Made by a program: the position numbers and the translations under genes
Shown here: positions 49,710-57,991 of the stretch, piece by piece
Position numbering within the stretch: the first letter of the stretch is position 1
Layout: each line of letters starts with the position of its first letter
Notes under the pieces: generated by a model
The model's input: the letters and a program-made list of their open reading frames with translations, nothing else
What the model was told of the DNA's origin: nothing
Database searches by the model: none
Assembly (NCBI GenBank): GCA_012523095.1
Contig: JAAYJE010000062.1
Location: 1 to 64,000, forward strand
Length of the DNA: 64,000 nucleotides
Direction: 5' to 3'
Source: Actinomycetota bacterium
GTDB taxonomy: Bacteria > Actinomycetota > Thermoleophilia > RBG-16-64-13

Positions 49710-50732
49710 GTGGCGGATACCGATCCCCCGCGGTACGTGGTCTCGGGAGCGGACCTGTCCCTCTCCAACCAGGGACAACTGGAGCTGCTCCACGAGATGA
49801 TGAGACGGGGTCTCCCCCTCCGCATGCCTGTGCGCGGGTCCAGCATGGCGCCTTGCATCCGCGACGAGGACGTGGTGACCGTCGCTCCGATGGACCAAGA
49901 AGACCCAAGAGTGGGACAGGTCGTTGCTTTCATCACCCCTTCGCTCGGACGCCTGGCTCTGCACCGAGTGATCTCCCGAAGCGCGGAGGGATGGGTCGTT
50001 CGCGGTGACGGCTGTCTTGAGGCAGACGGAGTCGTCACTCGTGACGCCATGTTGGGCCGGGTGACGAGGGTCGAAAGAAATGGTCGGGAAGTGAGGTTCG
50101 GCGAGGGCCGCATGGGCGCGTCGATTGCCTGGCTCAGCAGAACAGGGTTGCTTCTTGGTCTCCGCTCCGTGCAACGGACGCCTCGGCGCCTCGCCGCCGC
50201 CGTCCTACGACGTCTTCAAGATCAGCGACTGTATAGGACGTTGGGCCGGCGATGGAGACTACGAGTGGAGATCTTCGAGGCCGGTGAGCCCGACCTGCAG
50301 AGTGTGCGCAGGTGGTTGGATACCGAGGACTCGGGGCCCGAGGCGTCTCGACCGGGGGACCTCGCGGTGAAGGACTGGGTGGCGAAGCACAGATCGAAAG
50401 TCGTGGGATCCGTGCAGTTGGTGTTCTTCTCCAACGTGCATCTGGAGTGGCAGGGCTATTGGCTCTTCTCACTCAACGTACGGAGGCGCTATCGGGGGCT
50501 GGGCATCGGTGAGGCGCTGACCGCGCGCGTGGCCGAGGAGGCGCGTGCGCAGGGTGCGACCGAGCTGCTGCTCGTGGTGTCAGAAGGCAACGAGCCTGCC
50601 GTCCGCCTTTGCCGCAAATGTGGTTATACGCAGACGGTGGTCGAAGCTCTCGAACCCATCTTCCAGGCGGAGAAAGCATCTCACGGCAGGAGGCGCATCG
50701 TGATGCGCAGACGGCTGGATGGGGGTACCTGA
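49710..50732 (+). CDS. Signal-peptidase-like (S26, Ser/His) domain fused to GNAT acetyltransferase
   Basis: 340 residues, GTG start. Residues 30-130 form an S24/S26 peptidase-like domain: PVRGSSMAPCI with the nucleophile Ser45, DEDVVTVAP, GQVVAFITP, then LHRVISRSAEGWVVRGDG with His85. A His in place of the bacterial Lys is the Sec11/SipW form. I see no membrane anchor. Residues 165-330 are a GNAT domain with the acetyl-CoA motif VRRRYRGLGIGEALTARV and NEPAVRLCRKCGY. The fusion would combine leader removal with N-acylation of the peptide, which is inference. It starts six bases after pqqD, and rSAM-2 follows five bases later. Confidence 0.8.
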   Translation: MADTDPPRYVVSGADLSLSNQGQLELLHEMMRRGLPLRMPVRGSSMAPCIRDEDVVTVAPMDQEDPRVGQVVAFITPSLGRLALHRVISRSAEGWVVRGDGCLEADGVVTRDAMLGRVTRVERNGREVRFGEGRMGASIAWLSRTGLLLGLRSVQRTPRRLAAAVLRRLQDQRLYRTLGRRWRLRVEIFEAGEPDLQSVRRWLDTEDSGPEASRPGDLAVKDWVAKHRSKVVGSVQLVFFSNVHLEWQGYWLFSLNVRRRYRGLGIGEALTARVAEEARAQGATELLLVVSEGNEPAVRLCRKCGYTQTVVEALEPIFQAEKASHGRRRIVMRRRLDGGT

Positions 50733-50737
50733 GAACC

Positions 50738-51847
50738 ATGGAGATCCAGGATTTCGCCCTCTGGGACAAACTGGCCGGCAAGCGGAAGCCTATCTCCTTC
50801 GATCTGGAGATCACCGCCCGCTGCAACAACGACTGTCGCCACTGCTACATCAACTTGCCGCCTGGGGATGAAGCCGCCAAAGAGGCCGAACTGACACCGG
50901 AGGAGATCCTGGACATCGCCCGGCAGGCTGTTGACATGGGCGCTGTCTGGTGCCTCGTCACCGGAGGTGAGCCTCTCCTTAGGGAGGATTTCTCCGAGAT
51001 ATACGTGGGGCTTAAGCGCCTCGGATTGTTGATCGGTGTGTTCACCAACGCCTGTCTGGTCACACCGGCTGAAGTCGAGCTCTTTAAGAAGTATCCACCG
51101 CGGGACATCGAGGTGACGGTATACGGCGTCACCCGCCAGACATACGAGGCGGTCACGAGACGTTACGGCTCCTGGCGGGCCTTCACAAAGGGCCTAGACC
51201 TGCTTTGTGACGCCGAGGTCAAAGTGCATCTCAAAACCATGGCGCTTCGTTCCAACGCTCATGAGTTGGATGAGATCGCGAAGTTCTGTCGAGAGCGCGC
51301 CATGGACTTCTATCGGTTTGATCCGTTTCTGCATCTCCGTTTCGACGGAGATCCGGTCCGCAACGAGGAGATCAAGGCGGAGCGCCTTTCGCCGGAAGAG
51401 ATTGTGGCGATCGAGCGGAACGACTCGGCGCGTTTCGGGGCTTTGCGGAACGAGTGTGAGAAGGGGGAGCTCATCTGTCCCGAACTCGAACACCAGAGTT
51501 GCGACCGTCTGTTCCAGTGCGGTGCCGGCACCGACAGTTTCAGCGTGGGGTATGATGGCACCTTCCGTCTGTGCAGCTCGCTCTGGCATCCCGACACCAC
51601 GTATGACTTGCGGACGGGCACTCTACGGGAAGCCTGGGAGGAGTGGGTGCCTCATGTGCGCGACCTGCGAAGCGCCAACCCCGCGTTCTTGGACAAGTGT
51701 CGACGTTGCCCCCTTATCAACCTCTGTCTCTGGTGTCCCGCGCACGCCGCACTCGAAGCTGGGGCCATGGATGAGTGGGTGGAGTATTTCTGTGAGGTAG
51801 CCCATACTCGGGCGGCCGCCCTGCTGTCGGACGGTCGGACCCGTTGA
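50738..51847 (+). CDS. Radical SAM/SPASM peptide-modifying enzyme 2
   Basis: 369 residues from the ATG at 50738, five bases after the previous stop; the track start at 50609 is spurious. The cluster motif is CNNDCRHC (C29, C33, C36) in LEITARCNNDCRHCYINLP, followed by WCLVTGGEPLLREDFSEIY. The SPASM part has CDRLFQCGAGTDSFSVGYDG, FRLCSSLWH and KCRRCPLINLCLWCPAHA. Paralogue of rSAM-1 but with better-kept SPASM cysteines. It overlaps the nucleotidyltransferase gene by four bases (TTGA). It probably modifies the same precursor or prepares the rSAM-1 product. Confidence 0.88.
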   Translation: MEIQDFALWDKLAGKRKPISFDLEITARCNNDCRHCYINLPPGDEAAKEAELTPEEILDIARQAVDMGAVWCLVTGGEPLLREDFSEIYVGLKRLGLLIGVFTNACLVTPAEVELFKKYPPRDIEVTVYGVTRQTYEAVTRRYGSWRAFTKGLDLLCDAEVKVHLKTMALRSNAHELDEIAKFCRERAMDFYRFDPFLHLRFDGDPVRNEEIKAERLSPEEIVAIERNDSARFGALRNECEKGELICPELEHQSCDRLFQCGAGTDSFSVGYDGTFRLCSSLWHPDTTYDLRTGTLREAWEEWVPHVRDLRSANPAFLDKCRRCPLINLCLWCPAHAALEAGAMDEWVEYFCEVAHTRAAALLSDGRTR

Positions 51848-53052
51848 ACGATTCTCCGGCGATACGGCCTACTTGGGGTGGGGAGGCGGCGCTCTCGCCG
51901 GAGATCCGCGCCTGCCTTGCCTGTGCCCGCACCGTCATGGATCCGACTCATCTCGATGAGTTTCGAGCCGCGTTGGCGGCGTGCGCCGACGTGGAGCGTC
52001 TTTGCGCGGCGGCCGTCGGTCAAGGAATGCTCGGTCATCTTCACCGGCAGGTCGCGGGTCTGCAACCGGACGGCGCAGGCGCCGTTCTCAAGAACCGGCT
52101 CGCCGAGCTTCATCGTTTGTCCGCCGAGAGGAATCTTCGCCAGACGGCCTATCTGCTCCGACTCCTCGACTGTCTGCGTGCGGCGGGGGTGGAGGCGATG
52201 CCCTTCAAGGGCCCGACATGGGCGGAGCGACTGTACGGTGACATCACGCTGCGTTCATGGGTCGATCTCGATTTGCTCGTCCCTCGTGAGCAAGTGGCAA
52301 CGGTGCGCCGCGTGTTACTAGAAGGCGGCTTCACGGATAATTGTCCGTTCAACGAGCGCGTTCTCCGGCAGGGGCGGCGGGGATGGGGAGAGATCGCCAT
52401 GAACAATGTCGGCCACGACATCCAAGTCGATCTTCATTGGGAGATCAGGGTCGGTTTCAGCAGGCGCTTTCTAGAGCCCGATCGGTTGGTGGCGCGGGGT
52501 TCGAGACTATTGCTTCTGGGTCGCGAGGTGGTGACGCCGTGCGCCGCCGACCTCCTCATCATGAGCTGCCTGCACGGCACGAGACATAGGTGGGACAGGG
52601 TGGAGGAACTGCTGGGCGTCGCCGTCCAGGTAAGGGACGTCCCTCCCGATCATTGGGTCGGCATCTTGACGGCCGCGCAGGCTGCGGGATGCACCCGGCG
52701 GGTGGTGATCGGTGTGTCTCATGTTTGCCGCGTGTTCGGCCTCCCAATCCCCGCCGGGGTGAGAGAGGTCGTTGGCCGGGACCGCCTCGCCGGCGCCCTT
52801 CTCCGCTTGCTCGGATCCGATACAGTCGATCATCAGTTCGCGAAGGAATCGCGAGGTCAACTGGTGAAGCTCGGCTGGGTGTTCGCCACTGAGGATTCGA
52901 TGGCGGCGGCCGTGTGGCATGGGGCCGTGCGTTTTTTCCGTCCGGGACCGGGGGATTGGGGCAGTCTCGCGCTGCCCGGATGGGCAAGATGGCTCTACTA
53001 TCTGACAAGACCGCTTCGGCTGGCGCTCAAATGGTTCCGGCGGCTGTTCTAG
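51844..53052 (+). CDS. NTP_transf_5-type nucleotidyltransferase
   Basis: 402 residues from a TTG overlapping the rSAM-2 stop. The central motif MPFKGPTWAERLYGDITLRSWVDLDLLV (residues about 117-143) is the KG...Y...R...D-x-D-x-L-V signature of PF14907-type nucleotidyltransferases. It is followed by DIQVDLHWEIR with a further acidic residue, and a long helical C-terminus ending in a basic segment (LALKWFRRLF). These proteins often accompany PqqD, HprK-like and radical SAM genes, where they might nucleotidylate a peptide or sugar. Last gene of the tight cluster; about 75 bases separate it from the BY-kinase. Confidence 0.8.
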   Translation: MNDSPAIRPTWGGEAALSPEIRACLACARTVMDPTHLDEFRAALAACADVERLCAAAVGQGMLGHLHRQVAGLQPDGAGAVLKNRLAELHRLSAERNLRQTAYLLRLLDCLRAAGVEAMPFKGPTWAERLYGDITLRSWVDLDLLVPREQVATVRRVLLEGGFTDNCPFNERVLRQGRRGWGEIAMNNVGHDIQVDLHWEIRVGFSRRFLEPDRLVARGSRLLLLGREVVTPCAADLLIMSCLHGTRHRWDRVEELLGVAVQVRDVPPDHWVGILTAAQAAGCTRRVVIGVSHVCRVFGLPIPAGVREVVGRDRLAGALLRLLGSDTVDHQFAKESRGQLVKLGWVFATEDSMAAAVWHGAVRFFRPGPGDWGSLALPGWARWLYYLTRPLRLALKWFRRLF

Positions 53053-53127
53053 AAGGGTACTGGGCGGGACTGTAGTAAACTGGCCCGGGACAGCGGTGGA
53101 GAATCAGCAACCGACCGATAGGCGAGC

Positions 53128-54729
53128 ATGACTGAGCCGGACATCGAGCCTCAAGACACTATCAGGCTGGAAGACTATCTGCGCATCGCCTGGAGCCGGG
53201 CTTGGATAATCATCCTGGCCGTCCTCATTGTTGGGATTATGTCGTTTGTAGTCTCTATGCGCACGGCTCCTCGCTATAGCGCCACTGCGGAACTCGTCTA
53301 CGAGAAGAGTAGAATGGACACCGCGGTGTTCGGCTACGAGATCCTCCGCTACGAGTACGATAGGCCTCGCACCATAGAGACGGCCATCGCCGCCATCAAC
53401 CGCAGCGAATCCATCGCGGAAGCCGTGAGGGCTCAAATCGCTTCGACCAAGGAGCCGGCCGAGCTGTCGGGAATGGTCAGCGCCAAGGCGAATGCCGACG
53501 CCGATTTGGTCAGCGTCTTGGCGGTAAGCAGCGATCCCCAGGAGGCTGCGGAGGTAGCCAACGCCTTCGCTGACCAGTTCATCATCTATCGGCGGAACAT
53601 GGCCCGGAGCGTGGTCGCCGACGCACGCGATCTCATCAAGGACCAGTTGGACGGTCTGAGCGGCGAGGAGGCCGATACCGCCTACAGACTGTTGCTCCAA
53701 GAAAAGAACGAGTCACTCCGCATTCTCGAGGCCATGCAGGACGGTGACTTCAGACTGATTCGCCGAGCCGAGGCGCCTGGCGCGCCGTTCACTCCACAGA
53801 CCAAACGCAATCTGATCCTCGCTCTTGTGGTGGGTCTGGTATTGGGTGTGGGCTTGGCGTTTCTAACAGAATATCTGGACAAACATATCAAAGACGAGAA
53901 GACTCTCGAACGGGTGTCGGGCCTTCCGGTGCTGGCGAGCGTACCTACCGTGGGCGGGAGATGGAGAAGATCACGGAAGAGTCGGCGAACGAGTGCGGCC
54001 GTGGGGTTCGAAGGAGCCGGTTCCGTGTTGCTCGAGTCGTTCAGGACCCTCCGATCCAGCCTCCAGTACTTCGATGTCGAGGGGGACCTGCGCGCCCTAG
54101 TGGTCACCAGCGCTCTGTCCCAGGAAGGCAAGACCGTCACTACGGTGAATCTGGCCATCAGCCTTGCGCTGTCCGGCAAGCGGGTCATACTGCTCGACGC
54201 CGATCTACGGCGCTCGATGGTGCACGAATACCTGAGTCTCGAGAACAAGGTCGGGCTGTCCAGCGTGCTCGCGGGCCGGTCCTCGGTGTCCAGCGCGCTC
54301 CAGCTCGTCCTTATGGACGACTTCATCCCTCCGAATACACGGAAAGACCGGGATGGCGAGTCTGATCGTCCGGTGCTTCGCAAGAACCTATATTGCATGA
54401 CGTCGGGACCCCTCCCACCGAACCCGGCCGAACTGCTCGGATCCGCACGGATGGGACACGTCATGTCAGAACTGAAGCAGATGGCCGACTATCTCTTGAT
54501 CGATACCCCTCCACTGCTGCCGGTGTCGGACGCGCTGACCTTGGCGGCTCACGCGGACGCGGTGATTGTGACCGCTAGGCTATACTCGACCACGCGGGAG
54601 GAGATGGAAGAGGTGCGTAACCTGCTCGATAGGACGGGCGTGCGGGCCATCGGGGTGGTGGCCGGCGGAGTCAAGCCCAAAGGCACGTACTACGGTAGAC
54701 ACGGCCATCAATACGGATACAGCAGTTAG
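53128..54729 (+). CDS. Wzz-type chain-length protein fused to BY-kinase (polysaccharide co-polymerase)
   Basis: 533 residues. N-terminal Wzz domain with membrane helices at about 29-48 and 228-248 (LILALVVGLVLGVGLAFLTEYL). The cytoplasmic BY-kinase follows: Walker A TSALSQEGKTVTTVNLAISLA, Walker A' VILLDADLRRSMVHEYLSL and Walker B YLLIDTPPLLPVSDALTLA. The C-terminal cluster YYGRHGHQYGYSS offers autophosphorylation tyrosines. An insertion of about 30 residues (NTRKDRDGESDRP) precedes the conserved GPLPPNPAELL. It would control exopolysaccharide chain length, yet no glycosyltransferase or polymerase gene is in the window. A possible -10 (TAAACT, 53076-53081) precedes it. Confidence 0.88.
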   Translation: MTEPDIEPQDTIRLEDYLRIAWSRAWIIILAVLIVGIMSFVVSMRTAPRYSATAELVYEKSRMDTAVFGYEILRYEYDRPRTIETAIAAINRSESIAEAVRAQIASTKEPAELSGMVSAKANADADLVSVLAVSSDPQEAAEVANAFADQFIIYRRNMARSVVADARDLIKDQLDGLSGEEADTAYRLLLQEKNESLRILEAMQDGDFRLIRRAEAPGAPFTPQTKRNLILALVVGLVLGVGLAFLTEYLDKHIKDEKTLERVSGLPVLASVPTVGGRWRRSRKSRRTSAAVGFEGAGSVLLESFRTLRSSLQYFDVEGDLRALVVTSALSQEGKTVTTVNLAISLALSGKRVILLDADLRRSMVHEYLSLENKVGLSSVLAGRSSVSSALQLVLMDDFIPPNTRKDRDGESDRPVLRKNLYCMTSGPLPPNPAELLGSARMGHVMSELKQMADYLLIDTPPLLPVSDALTLAAHADAVIVTARLYSTTREEMEEVRNLLDRTGVRAIGVVAGGVKPKGTYYGRHGHQYGYSS

Positions 54730-54736
54730 CGGAGAT

Positions 54737-55624
54737 ATGACGGAAGCGAGAGAGTTCTGGAGATGGAGCGAAAAGTCCTGGTGGGCCGGTGATCTAGACT
54801 GGCGGAGCGCCACCGCCATCACGGCCGGTGTCGACGTCGGCTCGGTCAGCTCTCAAGCCGTGCTCCTTGCCGACGGGAAGCTTCTTTCCTACTTCTCCAC
54901 CCGTACCGGATCCTCCAGCCCCGACAGCGCCGTCCGTGCCTTCGATGGTGCGAGCGAACCCTTAGGTCTCAGTCTGAAAGACGTGAGCTACGCTGTGGGC
55001 ACGGGTTACGGGCGCGTCAATGTCCCCTTCGCCGGCCGGACCATGACCGAGATCGCTTGCCATGCGCGCGGAGCGAACTTCATGGCGGGGTCGACGGTGC
55101 GCACCATCCTCGACATGGGCGGCCAGGACTGCAAGGTCATCCGTTGCGACGAGCGGGGCAAGGTGCTCAACTTCATCATGAACGACAAGTGCGCGGCCGG
55201 TACCGGGCGCGGCATGGAGGTCATCGCGGACGTGCTGTCGGTACCCATCGAGGACATCGGACGCCGTTCCTTCGAGATAGACGACGAACCGCCGCCGGTG
55301 AGCAACGTGTGCACGGTGTTCGCGAAGTCGGAGGCGACCTCATTGCTTCGGGCCGGATGGAGCGTGAACCGTGTGCTTGCCGCGTACTGTGCGGCCATGG
55401 CCCAACGGGTAGCCGGGCTGATAGAACGCATGGGGGTGGAACGGGAATTCTTCATCACCGGCGGTATCGGGAAGAACATGGGCGTGACGAAGCGCATCGA
55501 GCGGCTCATCGGAGTGGAGGCAGTGGGGCTGCCATCCGACTCTGCACTGGATCCCCAAGTGGCCGGTGCTCTAGGGGCCGCCCTCTTCGCCTACTCACTA
55601 CACCGCAAAGCTCGTAGGTCATGA
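54737..55624 (+). CDS. BadF-type ATPase, BcrD/BzdQ-like activator subunit
   Basis: 295 residues. A 30-residue Trp-rich leader (WRWSEKSWWAGDLDWR) precedes the ASKHA ATPase: AGVDVGSVSSQAVLLADGKLL and RTILDMGGQDCKVIRCDE. Cluster cysteines are in MNDKCAAGTGRGMEVIADVL and VSNVCTVFAKSEATSLL, and GGIGKNMGV is the adenosine motif. Its overall pattern is nearer to class I benzoyl-CoA reductase ATPase subunits than the ATPase at 44183. It starts seven bases after the BY-kinase and overlaps the ferredoxin gene (ATGA). The matching reductase or dehydratase subunits are not in the window. Confidence 0.87.
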   Translation: MTEAREFWRWSEKSWWAGDLDWRSATAITAGVDVGSVSSQAVLLADGKLLSYFSTRTGSSSPDSAVRAFDGASEPLGLSLKDVSYAVGTGYGRVNVPFAGRTMTEIACHARGANFMAGSTVRTILDMGGQDCKVIRCDERGKVLNFIMNDKCAAGTGRGMEVIADVLSVPIEDIGRRSFEIDDEPPPVSNVCTVFAKSEATSLLRAGWSVNRVLAAYCAAMAQRVAGLIERMGVEREFFITGGIGKNMGVTKRIERLIGVEAVGLPSDSALDPQVAGALGAALFAYSLHRKARRS

Positions 55625-55914
55625 TCGCTAACTACGGATATGAAGACGGCTCCGGGTTCTACTACATCACCATCGATGGCGATCTTTGCGCCAAGTGTGT
55701 AGAACACTCGTGCGTGACCGCATGCCCGCAGGGCGTCTATGCTGTCGAGATGGACGACTACGACGACTTCGTGGCCGTAGTGAAGGAGGTCGCTCGGAAA
55801 CGCCTCCGCGAGCTTTGCTCTTTGTGCAAAGGGCAGAACGGTGGTGGAGGGACGGAGCGTGCTCTGCCTTGTACGGACGCCTGCCCCGCCGGAGCCCTGC
55901 GGCACAGCTGGTAG
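55621..55914 (+). CDS. Small two-cluster ferredoxin-like protein
   Basis: 97 residues. Two cysteine groups: CAKCVEHSCVTACPQGVY near the N-terminus, and CSLCKGQNGGGGTERALPCTDACPAGAL at the C-terminus, which fit two [4Fe-4S] clusters. A 40-residue mostly helical insert separates them, longer than in classical clostridial ferredoxins. The start overlaps the BadF-type ATPase stop, so it is the likely electron donor to that ATPase. Similar ferredoxin-like proteins sit in benzoyl-CoA reductase operons. Confidence 0.82.
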   Translation: MIANYGYEDGSGFYYITIDGDLCAKCVEHSCVTACPQGVYAVEMDDYDDFVAVVKEVARKRLRELCSLCKGQNGGGGTERALPCTDACPAGALRHSW

Positions 55915-55984
55915 GCGATGTGCACAGGCAGGAGCTCGTAGACGTACGAGTCGACGGCCCGAGCCTCCTGGTCGACGGGGGGCC

Positions 55985-56521
55985 ATGATGGAAGCAATCA
56001 AACCGGCATCGAGCCGCAGAGTCGTCATCGGTGTGGTGTCCGACACTCACGGTCATCTGTACCCTGAGGTCAGGGAGGCTCTGCAGGGCGTCGACCATAT
56101 CATCCATGCCGGTGATGTCGGCTCTCCGCAGGTGCTCGAGGGACTTAAGGCCATCGCCCCCGTCACCGCGGTAAGAGGCAACTGCGATCTCGACCGGTGG
56201 GCCCGGAGTCTGCCTGTGCGGGCTGAAGTGAAGTTCGAGGAAGTGCGGATCCTCGTGGGGCACATCGCTGCACGCCTACGGGACGTCGAAAAGAGCGGCG
56301 GGTTCTCCGTGGTCGTGACCGGTCACAGCCATATGGCCTCTATCGAGTGGGACGACGGGGTGGTGCACATCAATCCCGGTTCGGCGGGGCCGCGGCGCTA
56401 CGAACGCCCTCGGACCATCGGTCTTCTCACCATAGAATGCGTTGGGATGGAAGGACCGGACGGCCAGGCGGGTAAGGATAGATCGATCGGGGCCGAGATC
56501 GTGGCTGTAGCGGGAGACTGA
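55985..56521 (+). CDS. YfcE/MJ0936-type metallophosphoesterase
   Basis: 178 residues from ATG 55985 (ATG 55988 has better spacing to GGGGGG); the track start at 55841 overlaps the ferredoxin gene. Calcineurin-like motifs are VVSDTHGHL (D, H), IIHAGDVG (GD), VRGNCD (GNCD), VGH and TGHSHMASIEW. The NPGSAGPRRY end of the fold is typical. Such enzymes hydrolyse phosphodiesters such as cyclic nucleotides in vitro; physiological substrates are unclear. It is followed by a strong terminator hairpin. Confidence 0.9.
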   Translation: MMEAIKPASSRRVVIGVVSDTHGHLYPEVREALQGVDHIIHAGDVGSPQVLEGLKAIAPVTAVRGNCDLDRWARSLPVRAEVKFEEVRILVGHIAARLRDVEKSGGFSVVVTGHSHMASIEWDDGVVHINPGSAGPRRYERPRTIGLLTIECVGMEGPDGQAGKDRSIGAEIVAVAGD

Positions 56522-56552
56522 CGGAAATCGTCCGTATCGACGCGATGAACAA

Positions 56553-56583
56553 CGCCCCCTCTCGCCGGGCGCGAGAGGGGGCG
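56553..56583. terminator. Bidirectional hairpin terminator between yfcE-like and gap
   Basis: A perfect 13-bp GC-rich stem (CGCCCCCTCTCGC and GCGAGAGGGGGCG) with a five-base loop lies between two convergent genes. Neither side has a strong T-run, so it is termination by position and stability rather than a full intrinsic signature. The remaining 56584-56730 holds no gene I can support. Confidence 0.65.
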
Positions 56584-56730
56584 CCTGTTAGTGGGAAGAA
56601 GGGCACAGTACTTCCCGCGTGAAGTCTCCATCGAACTGAGTCCGTATGCAATGCGTCGCTATCCGACGAGACGGTCTATCCCGTGTGATGCGACGCTGTT
56701 CCGCTGTACGGTAACGCACTGAGTCGAAGC

Positions 56731-57945
56731 CTACAAGCTCTTCGCCACATGGGAGGTCAGTTCTCCCAGGCGGTAGGTGTAGCTACCCATCTCATTATCG
56801 TACCAACCGAAGATCTTGACATGCGTCAGCGGGATCCGGTGCTCACCGCAGCCGTTGGGAAGCTTGAGGTCGACGAACCCGGTCCGTGTGTGAGTCTCGA
56901 TCCCTTCGATCACCACCGCTGCATCTTCGCCCAGCATGTCGGCGGACACGTTCTGTTCCTCACTGTACTTCACGAGTCCGAGCGCCTCGCCCTCGGCCGC
57001 CTCTTTGTAGATGGCGTTGATATCGTCACGATCCACCGATACGGTGCCGTCGGGAGAGGCCTCGGTTTGGAACGTGACGTTGAGGATGATGAGGCTCACG
57101 CTGTTGGTAGGGATGCGCACCGAATCGGCCATGAAGCCGATGCGGGCTATCTCAGGCATGACCTGTTCCAGCGCGTTTGCGGCGTTGGTCGACGTGAGCA
57201 CGATATTGCCCATGGCCCCGCGTTTTTTGCGCATGTCTGTGTCGCCGGAGCCGGGCACGGCGTCGAGCACGGGCTGGGTGTTGGTGACCGCGTGCACTGT
57301 GCTCATGCCCGCAGTGATCATGTTGCGGGTGAGGTCACGGGCGAGCAGCGGCCGCATCATGTGTGCAAGAGCAGTGGTGGTGCAGGAGGCGGCTGAGACC
57401 AGATTGTGCCTGCCGGGGTCGAAGTCGAGATGATTGATCCCGTGGATGAGCATGACGGCGTCCTCGGGAGTCGGTACGCCCTTGAGCCTGCTCTTGAACG
57501 GCGAACTTTGCACCACCGCCCGCGCTCCGGCGGCCAGATGGCCCCGGAGCGCCCCCTTCGGGTCGTCGGGCTCGGCGTGTGGATCGCGGAACTTGCCGGT
57601 GCAGTCTACAACCAGGCCGACCCCGTGGTCGCGCCAGGGGATGTCCTTGGGATTGCGTACTTCGCGCAGGAATAGGATCTCCTTGCCGTAGGCCTTGGCC
57701 AGGCCGTCGCCTTCGTCTATCACGTGGATGTCCGGCCGGCCACGATGCCCGCCCAAGAAGCGATGGAGAGGACCGTACGTGCTGTCCTTGTTCACATATT
57801 CGACGACAGACTGGAGGGAGGTGCCCACCGACCGGCCCACGTTCACGACGAAACGGTCAAAATCGTCGTGACCCAGGTGATACCAGAGGGTCAGCTTGCC
57901 GATGCGGCCCAACCCGTTGATCCCCAGTGTCCTCGAACCACTCAT
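56731..57945 (-). CDS. gap: Glyceraldehyde-3-phosphate dehydrogenase, long variant
   Basis: 404 residues from the ATG at 57945 (AAGGGG eight bases upstream), about 70 longer than standard GapA. The NAD motif GINGLGRIGKLTLWY, VGLVVDCTGKF, catalytic Cys in SAASCTTTALAHMM, STVHAVTNTQPVLD and WYDNEMGSYTYRLGEL are present. Extra length lies in loops (for example GGHRGRPDIHVIDEGDGLAKAYG and an ETHTRTGFVDLKLPNGCGEHR insert near the C-terminus). Substrate-binding elements seem kept, so a glycolytic or gluconeogenic role is likely. It follows the PPDK-like gene by 46 bases on the same strand. Confidence 0.88.
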   Translation of the reverse strand: MSGSRTLGINGLGRIGKLTLWYHLGHDDFDRFVVNVGRSVGTSLQSVVEYVNKDSTYGPLHRFLGGHRGRPDIHVIDEGDGLAKAYGKEILFLREVRNPKDIPWRDHGVGLVVDCTGKFRDPHAEPDDPKGALRGHLAAGARAVVQSSPFKSRLKGVPTPEDAVMLIHGINHLDFDPGRHNLVSAASCTTTALAHMMRPLLARDLTRNMITAGMSTVHAVTNTQPVLDAVPGSGDTDMRKKRGAMGNIVLTSTNAANALEQVMPEIARIGFMADSVRIPTNSVSLIILNVTFQTEASPDGTVSVDRDDINAIYKEAAEGEALGLVKYSEEQNVSADMLGEDAAVVIEGIETHTRTGFVDLKLPNGCGEHRIPLTHVKIFGWYDNEMGSYTYRLGELTSHVAKSL

Positions 57946-57991
57946 TTCCAAGCCCCTTTCTCGTGACTGAGGGTGACCGAACGGTGGCACC

